DNA of 64,000 nt. Origin: Azospirillaceae bacterium. Lineage in GTDB: Bacteria > Pseudomonadota > Alphaproteobacteria > Azospirillales > Azospirillaceae. Of the stretch, positions 24,216 through 34,991 are shown in pieces. The first letter of the stretch is position 1, and each line of letters starts with the position of its first letter. The notes under the pieces are model-generated. The model was not told where the DNA came from. It searched no databases and worked only from the letters and a program-made list of their open reading frames with translations. The stretch is taken from the NCBI GenBank assembly GCA_031291675.1, contig JARLIO010000021.1, positions 52,367 through 116,366 of the forward strand, written 5' to 3'. A program made the translations under genes and the position numbers.

Positions 24216-26132
24216 TTAAACCTGGACCGTCCGGCGGCGCCGGCGCACCCGCCACGCCCCCAGCACCACGGCGGCAACCGCGACCAGGATCGGCACCAGC
24301 CCGGCATTGACGAACACGAGGAACGCCTTGAGCCGATCGATATTCTCGCGCAACGCCAGCTCGACCTTGCGCAAATCGCGCCGGGTCTTGATCATCGTCG
24401 CCTCGAACTGATCGATCTCCTTCTGCTGTTCGGCCGATACCGCGCCCGCCGTGACGTCGCGTGCGCTCTCGCTGTGGCGAAGATCAGCCAGCTTGGCCTG
24501 CGTGGTTTTGAGCGAATCGCGGAGTTCCTGTTCCTGGGTCCGCCATTTGTTCTCGGCTTCACGCTTCAGATTGTCGACCAGCGTGAACGGCCGGCTGACG
24601 ATCTCACGCGCCCGCAGGCTACCGAGATTGGCACCACCGGCCAGGTTCTCAACCGCACTCTCGACAAAATTGCCGTTGCCGGCGATCGGCGTATCGACAT
24701 TCTGACCCAGGAAATCGGCCTTCTGTACCCACAGCCGGTCTTGCAGCATGTCGGTGTCGGCAACCACGATCGCGTCGATCGTTCCCTGGCGCAACGCCGG
24801 CGCCGCGGCCTTGTCCGGATTGCTCTTGGGCTCGGCCGGTGCACTCTGGTCGGCCGGTTTGTCCTCCGCGGGTTGGCCATCGGGAAACGCGGTTTCGATC
24901 GGACCCGCCAGCCGGGCCACCATGGTGTAGCGCTCACCGCTGGGCTTGAAGTCCTTCAAAATCCCGGCAACGTCGGGGATCCCCTGTGTCTTGGCGACAT
25001 CGATTTCCGTCGACGCCGGCGAAGACTGGACCAACGGCGTGAATTTCGTCTTGGCGCCGTCGAGCGGTTTCAGGATCCCGGCGGTCGCGAAGGTCATGTT
25101 GTCGAGATTCTGCGTCACCGGATCATCGTGATTGAACGCTGTTTCCGGTTCAGCGAGCCACGCCAGATATTCCAAAACCGTGGTTCGCTGCCCGGGCAGA
25201 CTGACCCGGCGCGCCGCCTGGCGATCGCCGACGACCTTGCCCTCGACCATCTGGATGCCCCAGGACTTGAACAGCGGCCCGAGATCACTGGCGATCGACG
25301 GGTGCGGCACCATCGGATTGCCGGCCGATGCCTCGGCATTGGGATCGACAAAGGCCAGGACCCGCCCACCGCGCAATGCGAACTGATCGATCGCGTACAT
25401 TGTCCGGGGCGACAGATCATGAGGATGCACCAGCATCAGCACATCGACGTCCGCGGGCACCTCGTCGAACTTTGCGCTCAGATTGCGCACCTCGAAATTC
25501 TGGCGCAATTGCTGGATCACGGTCAGCGGCGGCGCTTCCTGGCCGCGCATCATCGCCATCGGGTCGCCATCGACCGGCAGCGTCGCGACCAGTCCGACGA
25601 CCTTGCGCTTGGGGAAGGCCAGCGACTGAACCATACGGGTCACGTCATATTCGAGGAACCGCTCGCGATCGGGCTGCAGAAAGCCGATGGTCTGAACGTC
25701 ATCGGTGCTGTTGGTGCCAGCCAGCCCGAAATAAACCTGACTGCCATTCTCATCCAGCGGGATGCCCTGAAGGCCGGCCGCGGATGCCTGATCCTCGGCA
25801 TCGGTGAAGGGCGCCGGGTCGACCTGGCGCACCCGCACCTTGCCCTTCGACAAGGCGGCATATTGATCCAGGGTCTCCCGGACGCGCTGGGCGTACAGGC
25901 CATATTGCGGCGCCGCCTCGCCCAATTGCTTGGACACATAGAGCGTCAGGTCAACCGGCTCCTTGATTTGGTCCAACAGCTCCCGGGTCGCATCGGAGAG
26001 GGTATAAAGCTTGCGTTGCGTCAGGTCGAGCCGATCGCTGGCCAGGAAATGGCCCGACAGCACGTTGAGCGCCACAAACAGGACCACCAGCAACCCCAGT
26101 GCCAGCACGGTCAAACGGGTCTGCGATTTCAT
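24216..26132 (-). CDS. GldG-like ABC exporter auxiliary protein
   Basis: A 638-residue membrane protein with one N-terminal helix (residues about 8-26) and one at the C terminus (about 605-625) followed by an Arg-rich tail. The periplasmic part starts with DRLDLTQRKLYTLSDATRELLDQIKEPVDLTLYVSK, the signature of GldG/IFT52-type ABC auxiliary proteins, and includes the PDRERFLEYDVTRMVQSL and FVDPNAEA segments. A coiled coil precedes the last helix. A proline and alanine-rich linker (AEDKPADQSAPAEPKSNPDKAAAP) lies in the middle. It is flanked by the permease (6-bp gap) and DUF4340 genes. Confidence 0.88.
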   Translation of the reverse strand: MKSQTRLTVLALGLLVVLFVALNVLSGHFLASDRLDLTQRKLYTLSDATRELLDQIKEPVDLTLYVSKQLGEAAPQYGLYAQRVRETLDQYAALSKGKVRVRQVDPAPFTDAEDQASAAGLQGIPLDENGSQVYFGLAGTNSTDDVQTIGFLQPDRERFLEYDVTRMVQSLAFPKRKVVGLVATLPVDGDPMAMMRGQEAPPLTVIQQLRQNFEVRNLSAKFDEVPADVDVLMLVHPHDLSPRTMYAIDQFALRGGRVLAFVDPNAEASAGNPMVPHPSIASDLGPLFKSWGIQMVEGKVVGDRQAARRVSLPGQRTTVLEYLAWLAEPETAFNHDDPVTQNLDNMTFATAGILKPLDGAKTKFTPLVQSSPASTEIDVAKTQGIPDVAGILKDFKPSGERYTMVARLAGPIETAFPDGQPAEDKPADQSAPAEPKSNPDKAAAPALRQGTIDAIVVADTDMLQDRLWVQKADFLGQNVDTPIAGNGNFVESAVENLAGGANLGSLRAREIVSRPFTLVDNLKREAENKWRTQEQELRDSLKTTQAKLADLRHSESARDVTAGAVSAEQQKEIDQFEATMIKTRRDLRKVELALRENIDRLKAFLVFVNAGLVPILVAVAAVVLGAWRVRRRRRTVQV

Positions 26133-26138
26133 GGTCGG

Positions 26139-26873
26139 TCAATCCGCCTTCTTGAGATCAACCAAAAGAGTATTGGCGATCAGAAAACCGCCGATCAGCG
26201 ATGCGAAATAAATCGCGTCGCGAATATCGATGACTCCTTTGGTGATCGACCCGAAATGGGTCAGGAAACTATATGATGCGACCGTCTCGATCACCGATTC
26301 CGGCGCCCAGCCCGTCAACAGCCCGACCACCATCGGCGAACCGGCCAGGGTCAGCACGAAGCACAGACAGGCGGTCAGAACGAACGCGATGACCTGGTTC
26401 TTGCACAGCGACGACACGGTGGCACCGATCGCCAGCATGCTGCCCGCCATCAGCCAACTGGCGGCGTAGGACGCCAGGATCACACCATTGTCCGGCTGTC
26501 CCAGCGCGTTGACGCTGATCCAGATCGGAAAGGTCAGGGCCAGGGCGATCAGCGTGAACACCCAGGCGGCCAGGAACTTGCCGAGGACGGCCTGCCCCAT
26601 CGTGATGGGCAGCGTCAGCAGCAGTTCGATGGTGCCGCTGCGGCGTTCCTCGGACCACAAGCGCATCGACAGCGCCGGGATCAGCACGACATACAGCCAG
26701 GGATGAAAGCTGAAAAACGGCTGAAGATCGGCCTGGCCACGCTCGAAGAAGTTGCCGAGGAAAAACGTCAAGGTTCCGGCCAGGGCCAGGAAAATGACAA
26801 TAAAGACATAGGCCAGCGGCGTGGCAAAATAGGCAGCCAGCTCGCGGCGGAAAATCACCCCGATATTGCGCAT
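26139..26873 (-). CDS. ABC-2 type permease of gliding-type exporter
   Basis: A 244-residue six-helix permease (MRNIGVIFRRELAAYFATPLAYVFIVIFLALAG at the N terminus). The segment RLWSEERRSGTIELLLTLPITMGQAVLGKFLAAW is the classic ABC-2 coupling helix. The true ATG lies 61 codons into a longer open frame; it has GAGG five bases upstream and falls seven bases after the ATPase stop. This permease and its ATPase form the transporter core. Confidence 0.92.
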   Translation of the reverse strand: MRNIGVIFRRELAAYFATPLAYVFIVIFLALAGTLTFFLGNFFERGQADLQPFFSFHPWLYVVLIPALSMRLWSEERRSGTIELLLTLPITMGQAVLGKFLAAWVFTLIALALTFPIWISVNALGQPDNGVILASYAASWLMAGSMLAIGATVSSLCKNQVIAFVLTACLCFVLTLAGSPMVVGLLTGWAPESVIETVASYSFLTHFGSITKGVIDIRDAIYFASLIGGFLIANTLLVDLKKAD

Positions 26874-26880
26874 GGCGACC

Positions 26881-27861
26881 TCATTGCACCGAGAAAGAGG
26901 ATGCGGGGAGAGAGGATTCGGGCGCGTTCGCGTCCCGGGGACGGGTGATCGCCCGGAAGACGTCGTCCAACCGCCCCTGCTCGACCGACAATTCGCGGAC
27001 CACGGCGCCATGACCGACCAGCAGCGCCCCGACGCGGTCGGCGATCGCCTGACCATTGACCGGCATCACGGTGACGAGCATCGGTTCGGGTTGCTCCACC
27101 CGGGCCACAGCAGCGTCAGCCCGCAGCGCATCCAGCAGCGCAGCCCCCGGTGCCGCGGCCAGGCGAATGCGCACCGCATTGTGGTCGATCGCGCGTGCCG
27201 CCAGCGCCTGGGGTGTTTCGTCAACCAGGATCCGGCCCTGGGCGATGACCACGGCGCGGCTGCACACCGCGTCGACCTCTTCCAGAATGTGCGTCGAGAT
27301 CACGATCGCCTTCGCGGCGGCCATGCTGCGGATCAATTCACGAACCTCGTGCTTCTGATTGGGATCCAGACCATCGGTCGGTTCGTCGAGAATCAACACG
27401 TCGGGATCATGCAGCAACGCCTGGGCCAAGCCGACCCGGCGCTTGAACCCTTTCGACAAGGTCTCGATCGGCTGATGCAGAACACTGCTCAACTGGGTCC
27501 GCTCCACGGCAAGCCCGATGCGACGCATCGCCTCGGCCCCGTCGAAACCGCGGATCCGCGCGATGAAGGACAGGAACCCCGCCGCGGTCATGTCCGGATA
27601 GCACGGCGCGCCTTCGGGCAGATAGCCCAGATGGCGCTTGGCCGCGACCGGATCGGCGACCACGTCGGCGCCACAAATCGCCGCCCGCCCCCGGGTCGGC
27701 CGCAGAAAACCGGCAACCATCTTCATCGTTGTCGACTTGCCGGCACCGTTGGGTCCCAGAAAGCCCAGCACCTCGCCACGTTCCACCTGAAGACTGACGT
27801 CATGCACCGCGACGAAGGAACCGAACCGCTTCTCCAGCCCCTGCAATTCAATCATGGACAT
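26881..27861 (-). CDS. ABC transporter ATP-binding protein of gliding-type exporter
   Basis: A 326-residue ATPase with Walker A GPNGAGKST, signature LSKGFKRRVGLAQALLHDP, Walker B VLILDEPTDGLDPNQK and the switch histidine in VISTH. The extra C-terminal 90 residues are common in the NosF/GldA-like group of exporter ATPases. Met at 27861 follows GGTGG; longer and shorter starts lie within eight codons. First gene of the four-gene operon. Substrates of such systems in proteobacteria are unknown. Confidence 0.93.
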   Translation of the reverse strand: MSMIELQGLEKRFGSFVAVHDVSLQVERGEVLGFLGPNGAGKSTTMKMVAGFLRPTRGRAAICGADVVADPVAAKRHLGYLPEGAPCYPDMTAAGFLSFIARIRGFDGAEAMRRIGLAVERTQLSSVLHQPIETLSKGFKRRVGLAQALLHDPDVLILDEPTDGLDPNQKHEVRELIRSMAAAKAIVISTHILEEVDAVCSRAVVIAQGRILVDETPQALAARAIDHNAVRIRLAAAPGAALLDALRADAAVARVEQPEPMLVTVMPVNGQAIADRVGALLVGHGAVVRELSVEQGRLDDVFRAITRPRDANAPESSLPASSFSVQ

Positions 27862-28135
27862 TATACCACCGACCAAAATCCGATCCGTGCCGTCCGCTGC
27901 GATCGCAACGTCCCCGGTTTAAGCTCATTCCTCACCTCCGATGTCGTTTGGTCAGAACCGCCCGCGGCCCAGGATGCGGTGATGGTTCCCTGCTTAGAGG
28001 GGCGGCCTTATCCTCTGTGTTACCAAAGGATTAAATCAGTTTAATGTCAGCGCGGGCAAGGACGGGCGGATTTTTCCAACCCGAGCCCCTGGAAGGCAGA
28101 AGGCCGAAGCCGGCGCCGCGCCTGCAATGCCAAGG

Positions 28136-29470
28136 CTAGCGACCGGACGGCGGTAGCGGCAGCGTCAGTCTCGCGACCAGGCCTTTCGGCTGCCGCGCCA
28201 GAAGTGTCAAGGTGCCGCCATGCGCCGCGACCGCCTCTTTGACGATAGAGAGACCAAGGCCGACGCTGCCAGGTCGGTTGGATCGGGCGGGATCGAGGCG
28301 GACGAACGGCTCCAGAACATCCTCGATCCGGTCGGCCGGGATGCCCGGGCCATTGTCGGCAACATCGATAACGACGCGGCCATCCGCGACCGCGGCGTGG
28401 ACCGCGACCTCGGTTCCGAATTGGCAGCCATTCTCGATCAGATTGGTCAAAGCCCGGGTGATGGCGTTCGGTCGGCAGAACAGCCGGATCCGCTCGGGCC
28501 CGTCATAGCGGACCACGGCGCCGGCCTCCTCGAACTCGTCGCACAGGGTCGTCAGCAGCACACCCAGATCAAGCCATTCCTCGTCCTCCTGCTCGAAGCG
28601 GCCGCTGAGAAAATCCAATGCCGAGGTCACCATCGACTGCATGAGGTCGATATCGCGTAGCAGGCGGCCCTGCAGCGGACCCGCGTCGCCGGTCTGCAAC
28701 TGCAGACGCATCCGGGTCAGCGGTGTCCGCAGATCGTGGCTGATGGCGGCCAGCATGCGGGTGCGGTCACGGACCGAGCGCGCGATACGCTCCTGCATCA
28801 GATTGAAGGCTCGTGCCGCTCGGCGGATTTCCAGGGGTCCCTCCTCGTCAAGCGCGGCGACGGCGATGTCCCGGCCGAAGCTGTCCGCCTTGTCCGACAG
28901 CCGGCGCAACGGGCCAATGACGCGCCACACAGCCCAGGCCGACATGGCCACGACTGCGATGCACAGAAACAGCAGGATCCCGACGAAAGTCGGGCTGCCG
29001 AGAGGGAACCAATGGATGGCGCGCCGACCGGTTCGGATCTCCAGGGTCTGGTCGCCGAACGCCACCAGCACTTGGATATTATCGATGGAACTGGCCTGGC
29101 CCCCATCGCACGAATGCACGGTCAGATTTGTCGTCGGATCGCGCACCACGCCGGCCAGGGCTTCTTGCAGGTCACGCGCATCCGCGACCAGCGCGGCGCA
29201 GGGCAGCGGCGCCTGCGTCAGCCTTACGGTCAGGTCAGGTTGCGACGCCGCCGCGATCATTGAGGCACGATCGGTCGGCGGCACCACGCTCAGATTGTCG
29301 ATCAGCGCCGCAATCCGGTAGGCATTTGGCCAGGGCCAGGGCGGCGGCGGCGGGATGGTCGGATAGAGCGTCGTCAACAGCACGACAAACAGCAGAAAGG
29401 TCAGCACCGAAGCACCGGCGATAATCGCAAGAATCTGGCCCAGCATCGTGCCGAACAGCCGGTTGATCAT
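28136..29470 (-). CDS. two-component sensor histidine kinase
   Basis: A 444-residue EnvZ/BaeS-like kinase. Two transmembrane helices (about residues 10-35 and 161-183) enclose a 125-residue periplasmic sensor region with a Pro-rich start (PTIPPPPPWPWPNAYR). HAMP (184-235) precedes the phospho-acceptor His245 in ISHDLRTPLTRMRL. The ATPase domain has N box NLIENGCQFG, G1 DNGPGIP and G2 VGLGLSIVKE. Its ATG overlaps the stop of the response regulator gene by four bases. Both are divergent from the mdtABC operon, so it probably senses envelope stress or toxic compounds and controls the pump. Confidence 0.94.
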   Translation of the reverse strand: MINRLFGTMLGQILAIIAGASVLTFLLFVVLLTTLYPTIPPPPPWPWPNAYRIAALIDNLSVVPPTDRASMIAAASQPDLTVRLTQAPLPCAALVADARDLQEALAGVVRDPTTNLTVHSCDGGQASSIDNIQVLVAFGDQTLEIRTGRRAIHWFPLGSPTFVGILLFLCIAVVAMSAWAVWRVIGPLRRLSDKADSFGRDIAVAALDEEGPLEIRRAARAFNLMQERIARSVRDRTRMLAAISHDLRTPLTRMRLQLQTGDAGPLQGRLLRDIDLMQSMVTSALDFLSGRFEQEDEEWLDLGVLLTTLCDEFEEAGAVVRYDGPERIRLFCRPNAITRALTNLIENGCQFGTEVAVHAAVADGRVVIDVADNGPGIPADRIEDVLEPFVRLDPARSNRPGSVGLGLSIVKEAVAAHGGTLTLLARQPKGLVARLTLPLPPSGR

Positions 29471-30186
29471 TCACGGACGACCTGCGGCTGAAACGCGTAG
29501 CCGTCCGCCCGCACCGTGCGAATGGTCTCGAGCAGCGGATCGTCGCCCGACAGTTTGCGCCGCAGACGGCTCACCAGAATATCGATCGATCTCGTCGCAA
29601 TCGCGAACCCCTCGCCCCGGGTCAGGTTGATCAGCTCATCGCGGGACAGCACTTCATGCGGGCGCTGACAGAAGACCAGCAACAAGTCGGTCTCCGCACC
29701 CGTCAACGGGATACGCACGCCGGCCGGCGAGCGCAGATAACGGCGCTGCGGGTAGAAAGCGAAGCCCGCAAAGCGGATCACGGCGTCCGGGCCCGCGGGA
29801 CGCGGCTGTTCTTCCACCAGGGCCGGTCGTCGCAGCACCGCCCGGATCCGGGCGAGCAGTTCGCGCAGGTCGAACGGCTTGCAGACATAGTCGTCGGCGC
29901 CCAGTTCCAGACCGATGACCCGGTCCGCCGGCTCCGATAGCGCGGTCAACATGATGATCTTCGGTCCGCCAGAGGCGCGCAGGCGTCGGCAGAAAGTGAG
30001 GCCATCTTCGCCCGGCAACATCAGATCGAGCAGAACCAGATCGATCTCGCGGCCTGCCAGCACGTCGCCGGCGGCCTCGGCACTGCCGGCCACGGTCGTC
30101 TCGAAGCCCTTGGCATCCAGAAACTGCGCCAGCGGACCACTGATGTCCGGATCGTCCTCAACAAGCAGGATATGGGCCTGGGTCAC
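29467..30186 (-). CDS. OmpR-family response regulator
   Basis: A 239-residue response regulator from a GTG start at 30186 (AGAGGCGG upstream); a TTG at 30243 would add 19 residues without homology. The receiver starts at AHILLVEDDPDI, with Asp54 in LVLLDLMLPG, TALSEP and KPFDLREL. The C-terminal winged helix has LTGAETDLLLVFCQRPHEVLSRDELINLTRG and RSIDILVSRLRRKL. Partner of the adjacent kinase; likely activator of mdtABC across the shared intergenic region. Confidence 0.94.
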   Translation of the reverse strand: MTQAHILLVEDDPDISGPLAQFLDAKGFETTVAGSAEAAGDVLAGREIDLVLLDLMLPGEDGLTFCRRLRASGGPKIIMLTALSEPADRVIGLELGADDYVCKPFDLRELLARIRAVLRRPALVEEQPRPAGPDAVIRFAGFAFYPQRRYLRSPAGVRIPLTGAETDLLLVFCQRPHEVLSRDELINLTRGEGFAIATRSIDILVSRLRRKLSGDDPLLETIRTVRADGYAFQPQVVRE

Positions 30187-30583
30187 GCTGTCCGCCTCTG
30201 CGATCTGACGTCTGGCAGCGCCGGGACCGGCCCGCCGGGGCAAAGCTGATCATCCCTGGCCGTCCATGGCAATTCTCCTCTATCGTGCGCCCGGTCAGCA
30301 CCGGGGCGAGCCCGGCGGTGGGGCCAACCTCCCTGAAGGCCGCTTCGGACCCGCCTCGTCCGGATAGGGTGGCCGAGACATTGCCCACGCCCGCGTCTTT
30401 TTTACAAAATGGCAAATAGGGGCAACATTGCGAAATATTTCCCTCATATAAATACATATAAAATGTATAAATCCTTATATAAACAAATATTGAAATTGCA
30501 TATGCAAGAATGCTCCTTAGATTGCCGGGCATATCGCCTCGCATGGCAGACTGAACTCGGCTGCGGCAACTGCACGGACTCTC
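30187..30583. promoter_or_regulatory. divergent promoter region, AT-rich core
   Basis: A 397-bp spacer between the response regulator and mdtA. Its part from about 30395 to 30510 is very AT-rich (TTTTTACAAAATGG onward) and includes TACAT-ATAAA-ATGTA (about 30451-30465), a small inverted repeat. This is the likely binding region for the response regulator. A 71-codon plus frame at 30409-30624 has no ribosome site and runs over the mdtA start, so it is not called. Confidence 0.5.
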
Positions 30584-31849
30584 ATGGACACGCGCACTCC
30601 CCCCTCCAATACGACCGGCAATAGCACCGAGCAGCATAGCGCCAGGAGAAGGCCAATCTGGCCCTGGTTCCTCATGCTCGTGCTGGTCTTGGCAGGCCTC
30701 GTCGCCTGGCGCGAGCCCTGGAATCACCGGCCCGCCATGGGCGGGCCGCCATCCGGTCCGCCGGGGGCCGGGCCAGGCCCGGGAATGTCGGCGGAGTCCG
30801 TCGCGGTGGCCACGGCCACCAAAACCGACATCCCGATCCGTCTGACCGCTCTGGGAACGGTCAGTTCGTTGGCGACGGTCACCGTCAAGTCCCAGATCAG
30901 TGGCTATCTGACCAAGGTCCTGTTTCATGAAGGCCAGCGGGTGAAGAAAGGCGATCTGCTCGCGCAGGTCGATCCACGCCTCTATGAGGCGGCACTTGCC
31001 CAGTATCAGGGCCAGCTCGAGAAAGACCAGGCGCTGTTGGACAATGCCAGGCTGGACCTGACGCGTTACCGCCGCCTTAACCGGCTGGATTCGATATCGC
31101 AGCAGACCATGGATACGGGCGCCGCGACGGTGCGGGAATATGAGGGTACGGTCCGGGCTGACCAGGGTCAGGTCCTTACGCAAAAGGTCTACCTGGACTA
31201 TTGCCGGATCGTTTCGCCGGTCGACGGGCGCGTTGGCTTGCGGCAGGTCGATCAGGGCAACTATGTCACCGCCTCTGACACCAACGGCATCGTCGTCGTC
31301 ACACGGATCGACCCGATCTCGGTCGTGTTCACCCTGCCGGAAGACAGTCTGCGGTCGCTGATGAAGCGCCTCCACGCGGGCGCGCAACTCGGCGTCACCG
31401 CCTATGACCGTGCGAATGCCGAGGTCCTGGCCGAGGGGACGCTCGATACGGTGGACAACCAGATCGACACCACCACCGGCACGGTGAAACTGCGCGCACT
31501 GTTCAACAACACCGACGAAAATCTGTTTCCCAACCAGTTCGTCAATGTCCAGTTGCTGCTGGACACCCTGCGTGACGCGATTGCGGTTCCAACGACCGCG
31601 ATCCAGACCGGCACGCCTGGCACCTTCGTCTATCTCGTCAATGCCGACAATACCGTGTCAGTGCGCAAGATCGAGACCGGTGCGGCGGCGAACGGCCAGG
31701 TCGCCATCCTCAGCGGCCTGACGGCGGGGGATCGCGTCGTCGCCGACGGCACCGATCATCTGCATGACGGCGCGAAGATCACCATTCCGCCCGCGGCCGC
31801 CAACGACAACGCCGCGCCGAAACCGAACACGGGCGCCGCGCAGCCATGA
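30584..31849 (+). CDS. mdtA: RND efflux membrane fusion protein, MdtA-like
   Basis: A 421-residue periplasmic adaptor. A single helix (about residues 27-43) anchors it, followed by a Gly/Pro-rich spacer ([18 protein letters not shown]). Then the lipoyl/barrel fold: [41 protein letters not shown], the helical hairpin, and [23 protein letters not shown]. The order of domains and the segments [21 protein letters not shown] and [19 protein letters not shown] are typical of MdtA. First gene of mdtABC; it links the pump to an outer-membrane channel not encoded here. Confidence 0.94.
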   Translation: MDTRTPPSNTTGNSTEQHSARRRPIWPWFLMLVLVLAGLVAWREPWNHRPAMGGPPSGPPGAGPGPGMSAESVAVATATKTDIPIRLTALGTVSSLATVTVKSQISGYLTKVLFHEGQRVKKGDLLAQVDPRLYEAALAQYQGQLEKDQALLDNARLDLTRYRRLNRLDSISQQTMDTGAATVREYEGTVRADQGQVLTQKVYLDYCRIVSPVDGRVGLRQVDQGNYVTASDTNGIVVVTRIDPISVVFTLPEDSLRSLMKRLHAGAQLGVTAYDRANAEVLAEGTLDTVDNQIDTTTGTVKLRALFNNTDENLFPNQFVNVQLLLDTLRDAIAVPTTAIQTGTPGTFVYLVNADNTVSVRKIETGAAANGQVAILSGLTAGDRVVADGTDHLHDGAKITIPPAAANDNAAPKPNTGAAQP

Positions 31850-31877
31850 TGCCGATGCTCGGGCCGGAGTCCCGCCG

Positions 31878-34800
31878 ATGAACCCGTCGCGTCTTTTCAT
31901 CCTGCGACCGGTGGCGACCACGCTGCTGATGGCCGCATTGCTGCTGGTCGGCCTGGTCGCTTGGCGCTACCTGCCGCTGTCGGCCCTGCCCGCGGTGGAA
32001 TATCCCACGATCCAGGTGCAAACCTTCTATCCCGGGGCCAGCCCCGAAGTCATGACCTCGGCGGTCACGGCACCCCTGGAGAAGCAGTTGGGTCAGATGG
32101 CCAGTCTGCGCCAGATGTCGTCGCGCTCCTCGGCCGGCGCCTCGGTGATCACGCTGCAGTTTGATCTCGCCTTGTCGCTCGACATCGCGGAACAGGAAGT
32201 GCAGGCGGCGATCAATGCGGCCAACAACCTGCTGCCGAGTGATCTGCCGGCGCCGCCGGTTTATGCCAAGGTCAACCCGGCGGACACCGCGATTCTGACC
32301 CTCGCGCTGACCTCGTCAACGCTCCCCTTGACCGAGGTGCAGACCCTGGCCGACACGAGATTGGCGCAGAAAATCTCGCAGCTCGCGGGCGTCGGGCTCG
32401 TGACCCTGAGCGGCGGCCAGAAACCCGCGATCCGGGTCCGCGCCAATATTCGCGCCATGGCCGCCTATGGGCTCAACATCGACGATTTGCGCACCACGCT
32501 TGACAATATCAACGTCAACACGCCCAAAGGCACGCTCGACGGACCGCACCGATCCTACACAATCAACGCCAATGACCAAATCAGCGACCCGAAAGATTAT
32601 CTCGACACGGTGATCGCCTATAAGAGCGGGCGGCCGGTAAGGCTGTCGGATGTCGCCGACGTGGTCCAGGGGTCGGAGAACACCCAGCTTGGCGCCTGGA
32701 TCAACACCACGCCGGCAATCATCCTCAACGTCCAGCGCCAGCCGGGTGCCAATGTCATCGACGTCGTCGATCGGATCAAGGCGATGCTGCCCGAGATGAC
32801 AGCGAGCCTGCCCGCCGCGGTCAGCGCGACGGTGCTGAGCGACCGCACCACCACCATCCGCGCCTCGGTCCAGGACGTCGAATTCGAGCTGGCGCTCGCG
32901 GTCGGCCTGGTGGTGATGGTGATCTTCCTGTTTTTGCGCAATCTGCGTGCAACGATCATTCCGAGCCTTTCGGTACCGCTCTCGCTGGTGGGCACACTCG
33001 CCGCCATGTATCTCTGGGGCTTCAGCCTCGACAATCTGTCGCTGATGGCACTGACCGTAGCCACAGGCTTCGTCGTCGACGACGCCATCGTCGTCATCGA
33101 GAATATCAGCCGCTTTCTGGAAGCCGGCCTCAGCCCCTTCGAGGCCGCGCTGAAGGGTTCGCGCCAAATCGGCTTTACCATTATTTCACTGACGGTATCG
33201 CTGCTCGCGGTGCTGATTCCGCTGCTGTTCATGGGCGACGTGATCGGCCGGCTGTTCTATGAGTTCGCGGTGACGCTGGCCGTGACCATCGTGCTCTCCG
33301 CCGTGGTCTCGCTGACGCTGGTGCCGATGCTATGCGCCCGGTTGCTGCGCAGCGAGCCCGCCGACGCGCACGGTCCGTCCGAACCACGACGACGCGGCTG
33401 GTTCGACCATCTGGTCAATGGTTACGATCACATCCTGGGTTTCGTGCTCGACCACCAACTCGCGACCTTGCTGCTCGCGGCGGCGACGCTTGGCCTGACC
33501 GTCTGGCTCTATTTCGTGGTGCCTAAAGGATTCTTCCCGATCCAGGACACCGGGATCATTCAGGGCGTCACCCAGGCGCCACAATCGATCTCTTTCCCGG
33601 AAATGAGCCAACGCCAGGTAGCCCTGGCCGAGGCGGTGCTCAAAGACCCTGACGTGGTGAGCGTGTCGTCTTTCATCGGCGTGGATGGCAGCAATACCAC
33701 CCTCAATACCGGCCGCATGCAGATCAACCTGCGTCCGACCGATGAGCGCACCGCCACCGCCAGCCAGATCATTCGCCGCCTGCAAGGCGAGGTCGGACAC
33801 GTCGTCGGCATCGCGCTCTATATGCAGCCGGTTCAGGATCTGACCGTCGATACCGAGGTCAGTGCCACCCAATACCAGTTCATCGTCGACAATCCCTCGC
33901 TGAACGAGCTCGGCATCTGGGTTCCGAAACTATTGGCCCAACTCGCGAAGGTACCGGAACTGGAGGATGTCGCGAGCGATCTGCAGAACAACGGATTGTC
34001 CGCGATGGTCGAGGTCGACCGTGCCACGGCGGCCCGGTTCGGCATCACGCTCGCGACCATCGACAACGCGCTCTATGACGCCTTCGGTCAGCGCATCGTC
34101 ACCACCATATTTACCCAGGCCAACCAGATGCGGGTCATCCTCGAAGCCGATCCGCAGCGCGACGACGGGCTGGCCGCCCTGGACTCGATCTACCTGCCCT
34201 CTTCGACCGCGAGCAACGGCCAGGTCCCGCTCAACGCGCTCGCCAGGATCGTCATCGACCACCGGCCGGTGCAGATCAGCCACCTGGCTCAATTCCCGGC
34301 CGCGACGATTTCCTTCAACCTGGCCGCTCACAGTTCACTTGGCAGTGCCATCACCGCGGTCCGCGCGGCGGAACGGGCGATCGGCTTGCCCGACAGCTTC
34401 GGCACGACCTTCCAGGGTGCGATGGCCGCTTTTCAGACCTCACTGTCAAACGAGCTCTATCTCGTGCTGGCGGCGGTCCTGGTGATGTACATCGTGCTGG
34501 GCGTGCTCTATGAGAGCTTCATCCATCCGCTGACCATCCTGTCGACCCTGCCGTCCGCCGGCATCGGGGCCCTGCTCGCCATGCAGATCACCGGCACCGA
34601 TCTCGACGTGATCGGGGTCATCGCCATCATTCTGCTGATCGGCATCGTCAAGAAAAACGCGATCATGATGATCGATTTCGCCGTGGTCGCGGAACGTGAT
34701 GACGGGCTGACACCGCGCGCCGCGATCCATCGGGCCTGCCTGCAACGCTTCCGGCCGATCCTGATGACAACGATGGCGGCGTTGCTTTCGGCGGTGCCGC

Positions 34801-34991
34801 TGGCCTTTGGCAGCGGCAGCGGATCCGAGCTGCGCCATCCGCTCGGCATCGCCATGATCGGCGGCCTCGCAATCAGCCAGTTGCTGACCTTGTTTACGAC
34901 ACCGGTTATCTACCTGGCTCTGGATGGCCTTGCCGCGCGACAGCGGCGCTGGTCGGGCAGGGAGATGAAACCCGAAAGGGCCCAACCATGA
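31878..34991 (+). CDS. mdtB: RND multidrug efflux pump subunit MdtB
   Basis: A 1037-residue RND transporter with twelve helices. It begins [24 protein letters not shown] and shows the porter repeats, the TM4 proton-relay aspartates ([17 protein letters not shown]) and the TM10-12 region [13 protein letters not shown]. The start at 31878 has GGAG eight bases upstream; the frame open from 31764 overlaps mdtA and is not used. In Enterobacteria MdtB and MdtC form B2C heterotrimers. Stop and mdtC start overlap as ATGA. Confidence 0.95.
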   Translation: MNPSRLFILRPVATTLLMAALLLVGLVAWRYLPLSALPAVEYPTIQVQTFYPGASPEVMTSAVTAPLEKQLGQMASLRQMSSRSSAGASVITLQFDLALSLDIAEQEVQAAINAANNLLPSDLPAPPVYAKVNPADTAILTLALTSSTLPLTEVQTLADTRLAQKISQLAGVGLVTLSGGQKPAIRVRANIRAMAAYGLNIDDLRTTLDNINVNTPKGTLDGPHRSYTINANDQISDPKDYLDTVIAYKSGRPVRLSDVADVVQGSENTQLGAWINTTPAIILNVQRQPGANVIDVVDRIKAMLPEMTASLPAAVSATVLSDRTTTIRASVQDVEFELALAVGLVVMVIFLFLRNLRATIIPSLSVPLSLVGTLAAMYLWGFSLDNLSLMALTVATGFVVDDAIVVIENISRFLEAGLSPFEAALKGSRQIGFTIISLTVSLLAVLIPLLFMGDVIGRLFYEFAVTLAVTIVLSAVVSLTLVPMLCARLLRSEPADAHGPSEPRRRGWFDHLVNGYDHILGFVLDHQLATLLLAAATLGLTVWLYFVVPKGFFPIQDTGIIQGVTQAPQSISFPEMSQRQVALAEAVLKDPDVVSVSSFIGVDGSNTTLNTGRMQINLRPTDERTATASQIIRRLQGEVGHVVGIALYMQPVQDLTVDTEVSATQYQFIVDNPSLNELGIWVPKLLAQLAKVPELEDVASDLQNNGLSAMVEVDRATAARFGITLATIDNALYDAFGQRIVTTIFTQANQMRVILEADPQRDDGLAALDSIYLPSSTASNGQVPLNALARIVIDHRPVQISHLAQFPAATISFNLAAHSSLGSAITAVRAAERAIGLPDSFGTTFQGAMAAFQTSLSNELYLVLAAVLVMYIVLGVLYESFIHPLTILSTLPSAGIGALLAMQITGTDLDVIGVIAIILLIGIVKKNAIMMIDFAVVAERDDGLTPRAAIHRACLQRFRPILMTTMAALLSAVPLAFGSGSGSELRHPLGIAMIGGLAISQLLTLFTTPVIYLALDGLAARQRRWSGREMKPERAQP

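Noticed and set aside
24207..26276. A 689-codon plus frame over the gldG-like gene.
   Set aside because: Antisense shadow; residues show the His/Gln/Arg-rich composition of antisense frames and no domain.
30158..31387. A 409-codon minus frame over the mdtA promoter and gene.
   Set aside because: No domains, crosses the AT-rich promoter region and lies opposite clear mdtA coding sequence.
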